The notes under the pieces were generated by a model that had not been told where the DNA came from, did no database searches, and saw only the letters and a list, made by a program, of their open reading frames with translations. This document shows, one piece after another, positions 56,450-64,000 of a DNA stretch of 64,000 bases. This stretch comes from Comamonas sp. (lineage in GTDB: Bacteria > Pseudomonadota > Gammaproteobacteria > Burkholderiales > Burkholderiaceae_C), in NCBI RefSeq assembly GCF_009360615.1, contig NZ_SPEY01000086.1:16472-80471 (forward strand), read 5' to 3'. How positions within the stretch are numbered: position 1 is the first letter of the stretch; each line of letters begins with the position of its first letter. Made by a program: the position numbers and the translations under genes.

Positions 56450-58261
56450 TCAGACAAAGTCTTTGTACTTGTCCAGCAGGCGCACGGGCTTGGACAGGGC
56501 GTCGCGGCGGAAGGGATCGCCGAGCTCGCGGGTGCACATGATCTCGATCACGCAGGTCTTGCCTTCCTTCATCTGCATGTCGATGGCTTTTTGCAGTGCC
56601 GGGCCCACGTCCTCGATGTGGTCCACCACGATGCCTTCGGCACCCATGGCCTTGGCGATCTCCGAGAAGCTTTCGCTCTCCAGTTCGCCGGCGACGAAGC
56701 GGCGGTTGTAGAAGTCCACCTGGTTCTTCTTTTCCGCGCCCCACTGGCGGTTGTGGAACACCACGGCGGTCACGGGGATGTCGTGGCGCACGGCGGTCAT
56801 GATTTCCATCATGCTCATGCCCCAGGCACCGTCACCTGCGTAGGCAATGGCCGGACGATCGGGTGCTGCGCACTTGGCACCGATGATGGTGGGCAGGGCA
56901 TAGCCGCAGTTGCCGAAGCTCATGGGAGCGAAGAAGCTGCGTGGCTCGTCAAAGCGCAGATAGCTGTTGGCCACGGAGTTGATGTTGCCGATGTCGGTGG
57001 ACACCATGACGCGCGGCGGCATGGCTTTTTCGAGTTCGCGCAGCACCTGGCGGGGATGCAGATAGCTGCCGCCGGTCGGCGTGCGCTCGCCCTTGGCCTC
57101 TTCGATCATGTCCAGGCTGTAGGGGTCGCGTTCGTGGGTCCAGCCGTCGAGTTCCTTCTCCCAGGCCGCCTTTTCCGTGGCGATGGTGTCGGCGCGTGCC
57201 GCCTTGGTCGCGTCACAGTCCAGCGTCACATCGGCCAGGCGCCGGCTCAGTTCGGCCGCCACGGCCTTGGCATCGCCGTTGATACCCACGGCGATCTTCT
57301 TGACCAGGCCCAGATTGGTGTGATCGGCCTCGATCTGGATGATCTTGGCGGTCTTGGGCCAATAGTCCATCCCGTGCTGGGGCAAGGTGCCGAAGGGACC
57401 CATGCGCGAGCCCAGCGCGATCACCACATCGGCCTGGGCAATCAGCTTCATGGCGGCCTTGGAGCCCTGGTAGCCCAGGGGGCCGGCCCACAGAGGGTGC
57501 TTGGCGGGAAAGGCGTCGTTGCGCAGATAGCCGGTGGCCACAGGCGCGCCCAGGCGTTCGGCCAGCTGCCGGGCTTCTTCCACGGCATCGCCCATGACCA
57601 CGCCGCCGCCGGCCAGGATCACCGGGAACCTGGCGGTCTTGAGCAGCTCCACGGCGGCCTGCAGGCTGGCCTCGCCGCCATGGCCGCGGTCCACGCGCAT
57701 GGGCTTGGGAATCTCGCACTCGATCTCGCCGTAGAAGTAGTCACGCGGAATATTGAGCTGGGTCGGGCCCATCTCGGACATGGCGCGGTCGAAGACGCGG
57801 CCCGTGAACTCGGCCATGCGCTTGGGGTTGCAGACATGGCCCTGGTACTTGGTGAACTCCTGGAACATGGGCAGCTGATTGGCTTCCTGGAAGCCGCCCA
57901 GGCCCATGCCCATGGTGCCGGTCTCGGGGGTCACGATCACCACCGGGCTGTGCGCCCAGTAGGCTGCGGCAATCCCGGTCACGCAGTTGCTGATGCCGGG
58001 GCCGTTCTGGCCGATCACCACGCCGTGGCGACCCGAGACGCGGGCATAGCCGTCGGCCATATGGGCCGCACCTTGCTCATGCACCACCGGGATCAGGCGA
58101 ATGCCTGCGGGGGCGAAGATGTCCATGGCATCCATGAAGGCGGAACCCATGATGCCGAACATCTCGCTGACGCCATTGGCGACGCAGGTTTCCACGAACG
58201 CTTCCGAAGGGGTCATCTTGTGAACGCCTTCAACCACTTTACGATTGTCCGTTGCAGCCAT
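56450..58261 (-). CDS. xsc: Sulfoacetaldehyde acetyltransferase
   Basis: Xsc is a thiamine-diphosphate enzyme that converts sulfoacetaldehyde and phosphate to acetyl phosphate and sulfite, the key step in using taurine, isethionate and related C2 sulfonates. The 603-aa protein has the family start TPSEAFVETCVANGVSEMFGIMGSAFMDAMD and the TPP motif GDGAWGMSMMEIM with NRQWGAEKKNQ after it. Size is typical. It lies upstream of pta and divergent from an IclR regulator. No taurine or isethionate dehydrogenase and no sulfite dehydrogenase gene is in the window. Confidence 0.95.
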   Translation of the reverse strand: MAATDNRKVVEGVHKMTPSEAFVETCVANGVSEMFGIMGSAFMDAMDIFAPAGIRLIPVVHEQGAAHMADGYARVSGRHGVVIGQNGPGISNCVTGIAAAYWAHSPVVIVTPETGTMGMGLGGFQEANQLPMFQEFTKYQGHVCNPKRMAEFTGRVFDRAMSEMGPTQLNIPRDYFYGEIECEIPKPMRVDRGHGGEASLQAAVELLKTARFPVILAGGGVVMGDAVEEARQLAERLGAPVATGYLRNDAFPAKHPLWAGPLGYQGSKAAMKLIAQADVVIALGSRMGPFGTLPQHGMDYWPKTAKIIQIEADHTNLGLVKKIAVGINGDAKAVAAELSRRLADVTLDCDATKAARADTIATEKAAWEKELDGWTHERDPYSLDMIEEAKGERTPTGGSYLHPRQVLRELEKAMPPRVMVSTDIGNINSVANSYLRFDEPRSFFAPMSFGNCGYALPTIIGAKCAAPDRPAIAYAGDGAWGMSMMEIMTAVRHDIPVTAVVFHNRQWGAEKKNQVDFYNRRFVAGELESESFSEIAKAMGAEGIVVDHIEDVGPALQKAIDMQMKEGKTCVIEIMCTRELGDPFRRDALSKPVRLLDKYKDFV

Positions 58262-58383
58262 CTCTGTCTCCTTGAAAATTTGAAACCTATGGTTCCGAAA
58301 AAAGAAATAACGATGTCAGTCTATGGCATTTTTTTGTTTTCGTGCAAGTAAATTTCTTTTTATGGAATAAATTGACTCGAAAA
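58262..58383. promoter_or_regulatory. Divergent xsc/iclR control region
   Basis: This short A+T-rich region carries promoters in both directions. It includes the small palindrome TTTAT-gga-ATAAA and a longer imperfect pair AATTT...AAATT around 58351-58373 that could bind the IclR-type protein. The -10/-35 boxes cannot be placed with confidence. Confidence 0.45.
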
Positions 58384-59220
58384 ATGGAAATTAATATGAT
58401 CGGCAACGATATGAAGCACAGCGAAGAAACCCCCTCGGCTCGCCTGGACGGAGACACGCCCAATCTGCGTTTGTTCGCGCTGCTGGAAGCCGTGGCGCAG
58501 AAGAGCCAGCCCTTCACCCTGCAAACCATGGTGGAAGAGACAGGGTTGCCCAAGCCGACCATGCACCGCATGCTTGCGCAGCTGGAGGGCGCCGGAATCC
58601 TGCAAAGAGACGGCAACGGCCGCCACTACGGCACGGGGCAGCGGCTGATGCGGCTGGCGGAGAACGTGTTGCTCAACAACACCACGCATGGCGCGCGCCA
58701 TGCGGTGCTGACCCAGCTGGTACGCGAGCTCGGCGAGAGCTGCAACATCACGGCTTTCTCGGGCAGCGAGGTCCTGTATCTGGACCGCGTGGAGACGCCG
58801 GCGCCGCTGCGCTTTTATCTGCACCCGGGCTCGCGAGTGCCCGCGCACTGTTCGGCCACGGGCAAGCTGTTCCTGAGCCAGATGTCGCCCGCACAGCGCC
58901 GCCGGCTGCTGGCCAATGTGCCGCTGGAAACGTTCACCGGCAATACGTTGACGACCTTCGAGGCGCTGGATCAGGAGCTCGATCAGGTGCGGGCGCAGGG
59001 CTATGCCTTCGACAACGAGGAGTTCCTGCCCGGGCTGCTGTGCCTTGGCGTGCTGGTGCCAGCGCCCCAGGGCAACTCCAATATGGGGCTTGCCGTGCAG
59101 GCACCCATCATGCGTTTTTCCAAGGAGAAGGCCTTGTCCTTTCTTCCCAAGCTGCAGGCGGCCGTCGCGGCGATCGCCCGCATTAACGATGACGTTCCAC
59201 CGGAAGCCGATGATGACTGA
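58384..59220 (+). CDS. IclR family regulator of the xsc operon (probable)
   Basis: The 278-aa protein has an N-terminal winged helix (NLRLFALLEAVAQKSQPFTLQTMVEETGLPKPTMHRMLAQLEGAG) and a C-terminal IclR effector domain (RVPAHCSATGKLFLSQMSP, YAFDNEEFLPGLLCLGVLV). It is divergent from xsc, so it probably controls sulfonate use; many xsc operons have a regulator of this or the MocR type. The start could be ATG 58384 or ATG 58396. The 3' end overlaps the next gene by 11 bases. Confidence 0.88.
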   Translation: MEINMIGNDMKHSEETPSARLDGDTPNLRLFALLEAVAQKSQPFTLQTMVEETGLPKPTMHRMLAQLEGAGILQRDGNGRHYGTGQRLMRLAENVLLNNTTHGARHAVLTQLVRELGESCNITAFSGSEVLYLDRVETPAPLRFYLHPGSRVPAHCSATGKLFLSQMSPAQRRRLLANVPLETFTGNTLTTFEALDQELDQVRAQGYAFDNEEFLPGLLCLGVLVPAPQGNSNMGLAVQAPIMRFSKEKALSFLPKLQAAVAAIARINDDVPPEADDD

Positions 59221-60196
59221 CCTGAGCCTGCTGCAGCCCACCCGCACCGTCAGCGTGCGCGATGTATTTGGCATCGACACGGACATGAGCGTGCCGGCTT
59301 TTGCCGAGCCGGGCGAGCATGTTCCCGCCATTGACAAGGCCTACCGCCTGAATCCGCAGGTGACGCAAGCCATCCTGGCGGGCTTCTCGCACAACCGGCG
59401 CGTCGTCATTCAGGGACTGCACGGCACGGGCAAATCCACACATATAGAGCAGGTGGCGGCGAGGCTGAACTGGCCCTGCGTGCGCGTGAATCTGGACGGT
59501 CATATCAGCCGCCTGGATCTGGTGGGCAAGGACAGCATCGTGCTGCAGGATGGCAAGCAGGTGACCCAGTTCCAGGAAGGCATCCTGCCCTGGGCGCTGC
59601 AGCGGCCCGTGGCCATGGTGTTTGACGAGTACGATGCCGGCCGCCCCGACGTGATGTTCGTCATCCAGCGGGTTCTGGAGCGTGAGGGCAGCTTTACCTT
59701 GCTCGATCAGAAGCGGGTGATTGAGCCGCATCCCTGCTTTCGGCTGTTTGCCACCATGAACACCCTGGGCCAGGGCAATCTCAACGGGCTCTATCACGGC
59801 ACCCAGCAGCTCAACCATGCCCAGCTCGATCGCTGGAATCTGGTCACCAGCCTGAACTATCTGCCCCCGGCCGAGGAAGCGGCCATCGTGCTGGCGCGCG
59901 TGCCGGATCTGGCCACGGCCGACGGGCGCCGCAAGGTGGACGCCATGGTGGCGCTGGCCGGGCTGACGCGCAAGGGCTTTGCGGTGGGCGATCTGTCCTT
60001 GCTGATGTCTCCGCGTACGGTGATTAGCTGGGCCGAGAACATAGCCATCTTCCACGACCTGAAGCTGGCCTTCGAGCTGTCGTTCCTCAACAAATGCGAG
60101 CCTGCCGAGCGCGACATCGTGCGCGAGTATTTCCAGCGCTGCTTCGCCCAGGAGCTGGCGCAACCTGAAGAACCAGTACTGGCGTTGCTGGCATGA
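59210..60196 (+). CDS. cobS: CobS-like AAA+ ATPase (MoxR/CobS family)
   Basis: The 328-aa protein matches the CobS subunit of aerobic cobaltochelatase: Walker [39 protein letters not shown], Walker [18 protein letters not shown], and sensor [26 protein letters not shown]. CobS and CobT form the ATPase that drives cobalt insertion with CobN. No cobN is in the window, so here the pair may act in another metal chelation or as a MoxR-VWA chaperone. It overlaps the IclR gene by 11 bases and cobT by four. Confidence 0.87.
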   Translation: MMTDLSLLQPTRTVSVRDVFGIDTDMSVPAFAEPGEHVPAIDKAYRLNPQVTQAILAGFSHNRRVVIQGLHGTGKSTHIEQVAARLNWPCVRVNLDGHISRLDLVGKDSIVLQDGKQVTQFQEGILPWALQRPVAMVFDEYDAGRPDVMFVIQRVLEREGSFTLLDQKRVIEPHPCFRLFATMNTLGQGNLNGLYHGTQQLNHAQLDRWNLVTSLNYLPPAEEAAIVLARVPDLATADGRRKVDAMVALAGLTRKGFAVGDLSLLMSPRTVISWAENIAIFHDLKLAFELSFLNKCEPAERDIVREYFQRCFAQELAQPEEPVLALLA

Positions 60197-61938
60197 GCAC
60201 CGAGACCTCCGGCCCTGCCTCGCTGTCTCGCATGGAGGTCTGGGGCGGCGCCATGCTGCGCGCGGTCACCGGCGACGCCAGCCTGCAATGGAGCGGCCAG
60301 ACGTTGTACCGCGGCACCACGCCCATACCCCAGGCGGCGGCCCACCATAGTCAGGTCCCGGTGCAGCAGACGGATCAGCGCGGCCTGCTCGACAGCATGG
60401 GGCTGCGTCTGCAGTGGAGCGACCAGGCCCTGTTTCAGGCCCATCTGCCGCAAGACCCGGTGGAGCGCATGGTGTTCGAGCTGCTCGAGCAGTTGCGTGT
60501 GGAGAGTCTGGTGCCCGAGGCCTGGCCCGGAGCGCGCGAGAACATGCGCCAGCGCTTTGTGAACTGGTGCCAGGCATTCGTGGATTCCGGCCTCACGGAA
60601 AGCAGTCTGGGCATCTTGCTGTTCGCAGTGGCCGTCACGGGCTGGAGCCGGTTGACAGGACACGAGATACCGGAGCGCATGGCCGATCTGGTGGAGTCCA
60701 CGCGGATGTCCATGGCTTCCCCGCTGGGCCGGCACTGGGATCGGCTGCGGCGCTTCAGAGACCGGCAGCAGCAGTTTGTCGAGCCTGCCCTGGCCGTCAG
60801 CCGCTGGGTTGGCATGGCGGTGCGTGCGGCGCAGGAGGATGCGCCGCGAGGTGCCGGCGGCCCCAGGCGGCGCAGCAGTTTTGCCCTGCCTCTGCACTTT
60901 GAATCCCAGAGTCAGGACGGCATGCCCGTGGCGCAAAGCGGCGATAGCCGGGCCTGGGCCGGAACCGCGCAAAGCTACCGGGTCTTCACGCGCGAGTTCG
61001 ATGAAGAGGTCGAAGCGACCGATCTTTGCGACGAGGCGGAACTCGATCGTCTGCGCGGTTTCCTCGACAAGCAGCTTGCCAATCTGCAGGGCGTGGTGGG
61101 GCGTCTCGCCAACCGCCTGCAGCGCCGCCTGATGGCGCAGCAGAACCGCTCGTGGGATTTCGATCTGGAAGAGGGCTATCTCGATTCGGCGCGTCTGGTG
61201 CGCATCGTCATCGATCCGACGCAGCCGCTTTCCTACAAGCAGGAGCGCGATACGGATTTCCGCGATACGGTTGTCACGCTGGTGCTGGACAATTCCGGCT
61301 CCATGCGCGGTCGCCCGATCACGGTTGCCGCGACCTGCGCGGATATTCTCGCCCGCACGCTGGAACGTTGCGGCGTGAAGGTGGAAATTCTGGGCTTCAC
61401 CACCAAGGCGTGGAAGGGCGGCCAGTCGCGCGAAGCGTGGCTTGGACGCGGCAAGCCCGCCAATCCGGGTCGCCTCAACGATCTGCGCCACATCGTCTAT
61501 AAGAGCGCTGACGCGCCATGGCGGCGCGCACGGCGCAATCTGGGCCTGATGATGCGCGAAGGGCTGCTGAAGGAAAATATCGACGGCGAGGCGCTGATCT
61601 GGGCGCATCAGCGCCTGCTTGGGCGGCCTGAACAACGCAAGATCCTGATGATGATTTCGGATGGCGCGCCGGTCGACGACTCGACGCTTTCCGTCAATCC
61701 CGGCAACTATCTGGAGCGGCACCTGCGCGCCGTGATCGAGGAAATCGAAACGCGTTCGCCGGTGGAACTGATCGCCATCGGCATCGGCCATGACGTCACG
61801 CGCTATTATCAGCGCGCCGTCACCATCGTCGATGCTGACGAACTGGCTGGCGCGATGACCGAACAGCTTGCCTCGCTTTTCGAGGAGCAGGGGGCTGCGG
61901 CTCCGGCCAAGGGCAGGCGCCGGGCTGGCAGAAGGTAA
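60193..61938 (+). CDS. cobT: CobT-like VWA protein, chimeric frame
   Basis: The 581-aa frame has a CobT layout: an N-terminal helical domain and a C-terminal VWA domain with the MIDAS motif [37 protein letters not shown]. Residues up to ~260 look betaproteobacterial. From about residue 275 the codon use changes (more CTC/CTT for Leu) and all downstream genes are alphaproteobacterial, so the frame joins two genomes near 60960-61170. In the native hosts CobT works with CobS. As written, the protein would be full length and in frame, which fits a join inside a highly conserved stretch. Confidence 0.85.
   Translation: MSTETSGPASLSRMEVWGGAMLRAVTGDASLQWSGQTLYRGTTPIPQAAAHHSQVPVQQTDQRGLLDSMGLRLQWSDQALFQAHLPQDPVERMVFELLEQLRVESLVPEAWPGARENMRQRFVNWCQAFVDSGLTESSLGILLFAVAVTGWSRLTGHEIPERMADLVESTRMSMASPLGRHWDRLRRFRDRQQQFVEPALAVSRWVGMAVRAAQEDAPRGAGGPRRRSSFALPLHFESQSQDGMPVAQSGDSRAWAGTAQSYRVFTREFDEEVEATDLCDEAELDRLRGFLDKQLANLQGVVGRLANRLQRRLMAQQNRSWDFDLEEGYLDSARLVRIVIDPTQPLSYKQERDTDFRDTVVTLVLDNSGSMRGRPITVAATCADILARTLERCGVKVEILGFTTKAWKGGQSREAWLGRGKPANPGRLNDLRHIVYKSADAPWRRARRNLGLMMREGLLKENIDGEALIWAHQRLLGRPEQRKILMMISDGAPVDDSTLSVNPGNYLERHLRAVIEEIETRSPVELIAIGIGHDVTRYYQRAVTIVDADELAGAMTEQLASLFEEQGAAAPAKGRRRAGRR
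60960..61170. other. Probable chimera junction (beta- to alphaproteobacterial sequence)
   Basis: The sequence around [12 protein letters not shown] is nearly identical in CobT proteins across classes. On its left the gene uses CTG for almost every Leu and has Comamonadaceae-like neighbours. From about 61020 CTT and CTC appear repeatedly (GATCTTTGCGAC, CAGCTTGCC, CGTCTCGCC), and everything beyond is Brucella/Ochrobactrum-like. The precise base cannot be set by eye. Confidence 0.75.
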
Positions 61939-61942
61939 AGCA

Positions 61943-62027
61943 AAGGACGCTTGAAGTTTATTTGACGCATTTCCGAACGCAAAGGCGCTTCACGCTTTTG
62001 CTGGAAATGCTTCAAGCGCCCTTTTTC
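61943..62027. repeat. Rhizobiales-style nested palindrome between cobT and yhhQ
   Basis: Nested inverted arms: GGACGCTTGAAG/CTTCAAGCGCCC outside, GCATTTCC/GGAAATGC next, and GCAAAGGCG/CGCTTTTGC inside, with T runs at the right end. It lies between two convergent genes and can serve as a terminator. Mosaic palindromes with GCATTTCC-GAACGCAAA-type text are common in Rhizobiales intergenic DNA, which supports the alpha origin of this end of the window. Confidence 0.75.
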
Positions 62028-62682
62028 ATGCCTCTTCCGCCGTTGTCCGGCTTGGCGCATAAAGCGACGGGGCGAAGACGGCGAGGATTGCCCCATAGGG
62101 GATCAGCATAAGCGTCCCCATGATGACCTTCACAAAGAAGTCGCCAAAAGCCAGCGACGCCCAGAGTGGCACGCCGAGGCCGAGGAAGGACGCCGGTTCG
62201 GCAAGCGACGAATCGGGCATTCCCGTGAGCGTGTCGATCCACGCAAATCCGGCTGCGAAGGCAATCGAGAAGAACAGGACCGTATCGAGCACAGAGCCGA
62301 ACATGGCGGCGGCAAAGGGCGCTTTCCACCAGGTCTTGCGGCGCAGGCGGTCGAAGACGGTGATGTCCATCAGCTGTGCGAAAAGAAAGGCCGAGCCCGA
62401 GGCAATCGCGATGCGCGGGGTTGCCAGCCAGATCGACATGACGACGCCCAGCACGAAACCGGCATAGACCACCTTGCGCGCGGCGGCAGGGCCGAAGCGG
62501 CGATTCGTCAGGTCATTGACCAGAAAGGCGACAGGATAGGTGAAGGCACCATAGGTCAGAACTTCACCGAGGCCGAAATGCTGGAACGGATACTGGACGA
62601 GAATATTCGACGCGGCAACCGCCACGCACATGGCCAGTATCGCTGGCATAAGCCGGGAAAAAGAGGGTGTCTCGATTGACAT
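62026..62682 (-). CDS. yhhQ: Queuosine precursor transporter (YhhQ/VUT family)
   Basis: The 218-aa membrane protein has six predicted helices and the COG1738 pattern: YPVAFLVNDLTNRRFGPAAARKVVYAGF, SGSAFLFAQLMDITVFDRLR and KAPFAAAMFGSVLDTVLFFSIAFA. It imports queuosine precursors such as preQ0/preQ1 across the inner membrane. A candidate preQ1 riboswitch spans its ribosome binding site and start codon. It lies downstream of rpmB on the minus strand. The sequence is alphaproteobacterial in style. Confidence 0.9.
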   Translation of the reverse strand: MSIETPSFSRLMPAILAMCVAVAASNILVQYPFQHFGLGEVLTYGAFTYPVAFLVNDLTNRRFGPAAARKVVYAGFVLGVVMSIWLATPRIAIASGSAFLFAQLMDITVFDRLRRKTWWKAPFAAAMFGSVLDTVLFFSIAFAAGFAWIDTLTGMPDSSLAEPASFLGLGVPLWASLAFGDFFVKVIMGTLMLIPYGAILAVFAPSLYAPSRTTAEEA

Positions 62683-62712
62683 TTTTTTATCCTGGGTGAT
62701 GGAACCAGCAAA
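62680..62712 (-). promoter_or_regulatory. Candidate preQ1-I riboswitch at the yhhQ start
   Basis: Read on the minus strand: GCTGGTTC-CATC-ACCCAGGA-TAAAAAAATG. A CTGG/CCAG stem, GGTTC, ACCC and the A-rich tail match the small class I preQ1 aptamer. The loop CAT can pair with the ATG start codon, and the AGGA ribosome site sits in the structure, which would block translation when ligand is bound. It directly follows the rpmB terminator. Confidence 0.45.
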
Positions 62713-62739
62713 AAAGGCCGACGAGAGCCGGCCTTTTTT
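62710..62739. terminator. Terminator between rpmB and yhhQ
   Basis: AAAAAAGGCCG and CGGCCTTTTTT form an 11-base inverted repeat around an 8-base loop. It ends rpmB transcription on the minus strand. Confidence 0.9.
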
Positions 62740-62761
62740 GTCAAATCATTTGGCCGAAAGC

Positions 62762-63058
62762 TTAGGCAGCGACTGCTTCAGCCTGCTTCTTTGCGATCTG
62801 ACGCTTCAGCAGGCGAGCGCGCTGCGACAGTTCCTTGTCGTCGGACTTGACGAGGAACGCATCCAGACCGCCGCGATGTTCGACCGAACGCAGGGCGTTG
62901 GCAGAAACGCGCAGACGATAGCTCTGGCCGAGTGCTTCAGAGATCAGCGTAACATTGCAGAGGTTCGGCAGAAAGCGGCGACGCGTCTTGTTGTTCGCGT
63001 GGCTGACATTGTTGCCGTACTGGACCGACTTGCCGGTCAATTCACAAGCGCGGGACAT
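62762..63058 (-). CDS. rpmB: 50S ribosomal protein L28, alphaproteobacterial type
   Basis: The 98-aa protein has the L28 start [32 protein letters not shown]. It is about 20 residues longer than betaproteobacterial L28 (about 77-78 aa) because of the C-terminal extension [23 protein letters not shown], which is typical of alphaproteobacteria. In betaproteobacteria rpmB is followed by rpmG; here there is no rpmG. Both points show that this end of the window does not belong to the same genome as the start. Confidence 0.97.
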   Translation of the reverse strand: MSRACELTGKSVQYGNNVSHANNKTRRRFLPNLCNVTLISEALGQSYRLRVSANALRSVEHRGGLDAFLVKSDDKELSQRARLLKRQIAKKQAEAVAA

Positions 63059-63404
63059 TTTGGTCTCACCTTCAATTACGTTCTTCAGGCCCCGACCCGA
63101 ATGTCCGAATTCAAGCAATCAACGCAGTTTGATGCTGCTGGCGCGCGATCTCGGACAGGCGGCCTATTGGGAAAGTCGCGTTTCTATAGTGACAGCAGCC
63201 GTTGCAGTCAAGTGAGATTCCGTATCCATCGCGCAAAGACGCGGTTTTCCGGCTTCCGAATGGTCTTCACGAAAGCTTGCAATCATAACTTCGCCGGTTT
63301 TGCCTGTTGCACAGATACTGTATCGAAGAATCCCACGCAACTTTCTGGCGGTCCAATGTGGTTGAAAACCTTCATTGGAGAAGCAGGCGAAAGGAATGCC
63401 GAGT
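63059..63404. other. Divergent intergenic region between rpmB and the DUF3108 gene
   Basis: No supported gene. It should contain the rpmB promoter (minus strand) and the promoter of the plus-strand gene. An AAGGA at 63391-63395 serves the ATG at 63405. No clear palindrome or riboswitch was seen. Confidence 0.45.
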
Positions 63405-64000
63405 ATGATCGAACCGTCGCATGTGTTGAAGCCCGTCCGGCACCGGCTGGCGCAGTGTGGTGTGGCGGCTGCGGCAGGTCTGGCCTTCGCGGGCCTGAGC
63501 TTGGGGGCACTGACGATGGCCAGCGGCCCGGCCCGGGCCGATGATCTTTACCGGACGGAATACGATATTTCCATTTTCGGGCTTTCCATTGCGCGGTCCG
63601 CCATAGAAACCACGGTCAATGGCGCGAATTACAACCTCAATGGCCGTTTCCTGACCTCCGGTCTGGCGCGGGTGTTCGACGATACGGACGGCACCGTGCA
63701 CGTTACCGGCAGCGCCGTCGGCGGCAAGGTCGTGCCGAAGAGCTTCGATCTCGCCTACAAGCATGGCCGCAAGAACAAGAGCACCACGATCCGCTTCGCC
63801 AATGGCAATGTCGTCGCGGCGGAAAACCAGCCTCCGGTGAAGAAGCGCGACCCCTGGGTGGAAACATCGCCGCAGGACCTGCTCAATGTCAGCGATCCGC
63901 TGAGCGCCCTCATGATTCCGGCGAAGAATGGCCGGGCAGTCTGCGATCGTTCGCTGAGCGTCTTCGACGGCCAGACGCGGGCCGAGATCAGGCTTTCCTT
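63405..64000 (+). CDS. DUF3108 domain protein, truncated by the window end
   Basis: The first 198 codons of this gene are open to the right edge. The protein has a signal-like segment (AAAAGLAFAGLSLGALTMASGPARA) and then a periplasmic beta-rich domain (YRTEYDISIFGLSIARSAIETTVNG, SGLARVFDDTDGTVHVTG), a DUF3108 pattern. In Rhizobiales this gene commonly lies next to rpmB and cobT, in agreement with an alpha origin. Function is unknown; it is probably an envelope protein. The ATG at 63405 is chosen for its ribosome site; an ATG at 63396 is in frame. Confidence 0.8.
   Translation, partial: MIEPSHVLKPVRHRLAQCGVAAAAGLAFAGLSLGALTMASGPARADDLYRTEYDISIFGLSIARSAIETTVNGANYNLNGRFLTSGLARVFDDTDGTVHVTGSAVGGKVVPKSFDLAYKHGRKNKSTTIRFANGNVVAAENQPPVKKRDPWVETSPQDLLNVSDPLSALMIPAKNGRAVCDRSLSVFDGQTRAEIRLS

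Noticed and set aside
62740..62760. TTGACA near the rpmB terminator as a yhhQ promoter
   Set aside because: On the minus strand a TTGACA precedes the terminator, but no -10 box lies at the correct spacing.
61020..64000. Recent horizontal transfer island as the explanation for the alpha segment
   Set aside because: No integrase, tRNA site or mobile genes lie at the join, and the segment carries a core ribosomal protein gene in its native alpha order. A chimera is simpler, although not proven.

Overview
The window is GC-rich and dense with genes. From base 1 to about 61,000 it reads as a betaproteobacterial chromosome of the Comamonadaceae (Comamonas/Delftia-like). The evidence is the protein flavour, strong CTG bias for Leu, a serS/tRNA-Ser/tRNA-Arg block and several dispersed intergenic repeat families. 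From about 61,000 to the end it reads as a Brucella/Ochrobactrum-like alphaproteobacterium: an alpha-type 98-aa ribosomal protein L28, a YhhQ transporter, a DUF3108 protein, more CTC/CTT Leu codons and a Rhizobiales-style intergenic palindrome. The switch lies inside the reading frame of a cobT gene. An assembly chimera or contamination is the simplest explanation; recombination is possible but less likely.

Layout. (1) 170-2269: a hypothetical protein, a BamE-like lipoprotein and a YitT membrane protein. (2) 2338-7772, minus strand: a sulfur-oxidation operon of cytochrome c, FCSD flavoprotein, YeeE/YedE transporter, second FCSD flavoprotein, SoxY and SoxZ, with no SoxXA, SoxB or SoxCD. (3) 8095-16910: lipoprotein, metG, a membrane diguanylate cyclase, a patatin-like lipase, a membrane nuclease-fold protein, apbC/mrp and a LysR regulator. 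(4) 16917-30200: a near-complete aerobic nicotinate (maleamate) pathway. A molybdopterin hydroxylase subunit, nicF, nicX, nicD and nicE lie on the minus strand; nicC, nicA, a nicB-like membrane cytochrome and nicT lie on the plus strand; a MarR regulator (nicR) closes the block. (5) 30489-35822: an NAD-linked molybdenum formate dehydrogenase (FdsG-FdsB fusion, FdsA, FdsD). Formate is released by NicD, so this neighbour can recover its electrons as NADH. (6) 35952-54921: transporters, a small phosphatase/CbrC operon, an adenosine deaminase-like enzyme, a TauE/SafE permease, an FtsX-like permease, a LysR/MFS pair, truncated haemoglobin, a CpdB-like nucleotidase, LemA/M48, Smr/RadC, FKBP-IspH and serS. 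(7) 54953-55121: two tRNAs. (8) 55246-59220: pta and xsc (sulfoacetaldehyde to acetyl-CoA) with a divergent IclR regulator. (9) 59210-61938: cobS- and cobT-like genes, the second chimeric. (10) 61939-64000: alphaproteobacterial sequence.

Functional theme. Nicotinate is hydroxylated (Moco subunit + NicA + membrane cytochrome), decarboxylated and hydroxylated (NicC), ring-opened (NicX), deformylated (NicD), deaminated (NicF) and isomerised to fumarate (NicE). The most unusual internal feature is that the NicB-like protein keeps three haem c motifs but has a shortened molybdopterin domain without its catalytic Glu, while an intact Moco subunit is encoded about 2 kb beyond nicE. Other points of interest are two FCSD flavoproteins that differ at the covalent-flavin Cys, a GB-fused formate dehydrogenase without an adjacent fdsC, and repeats that sit directly after stop codons.
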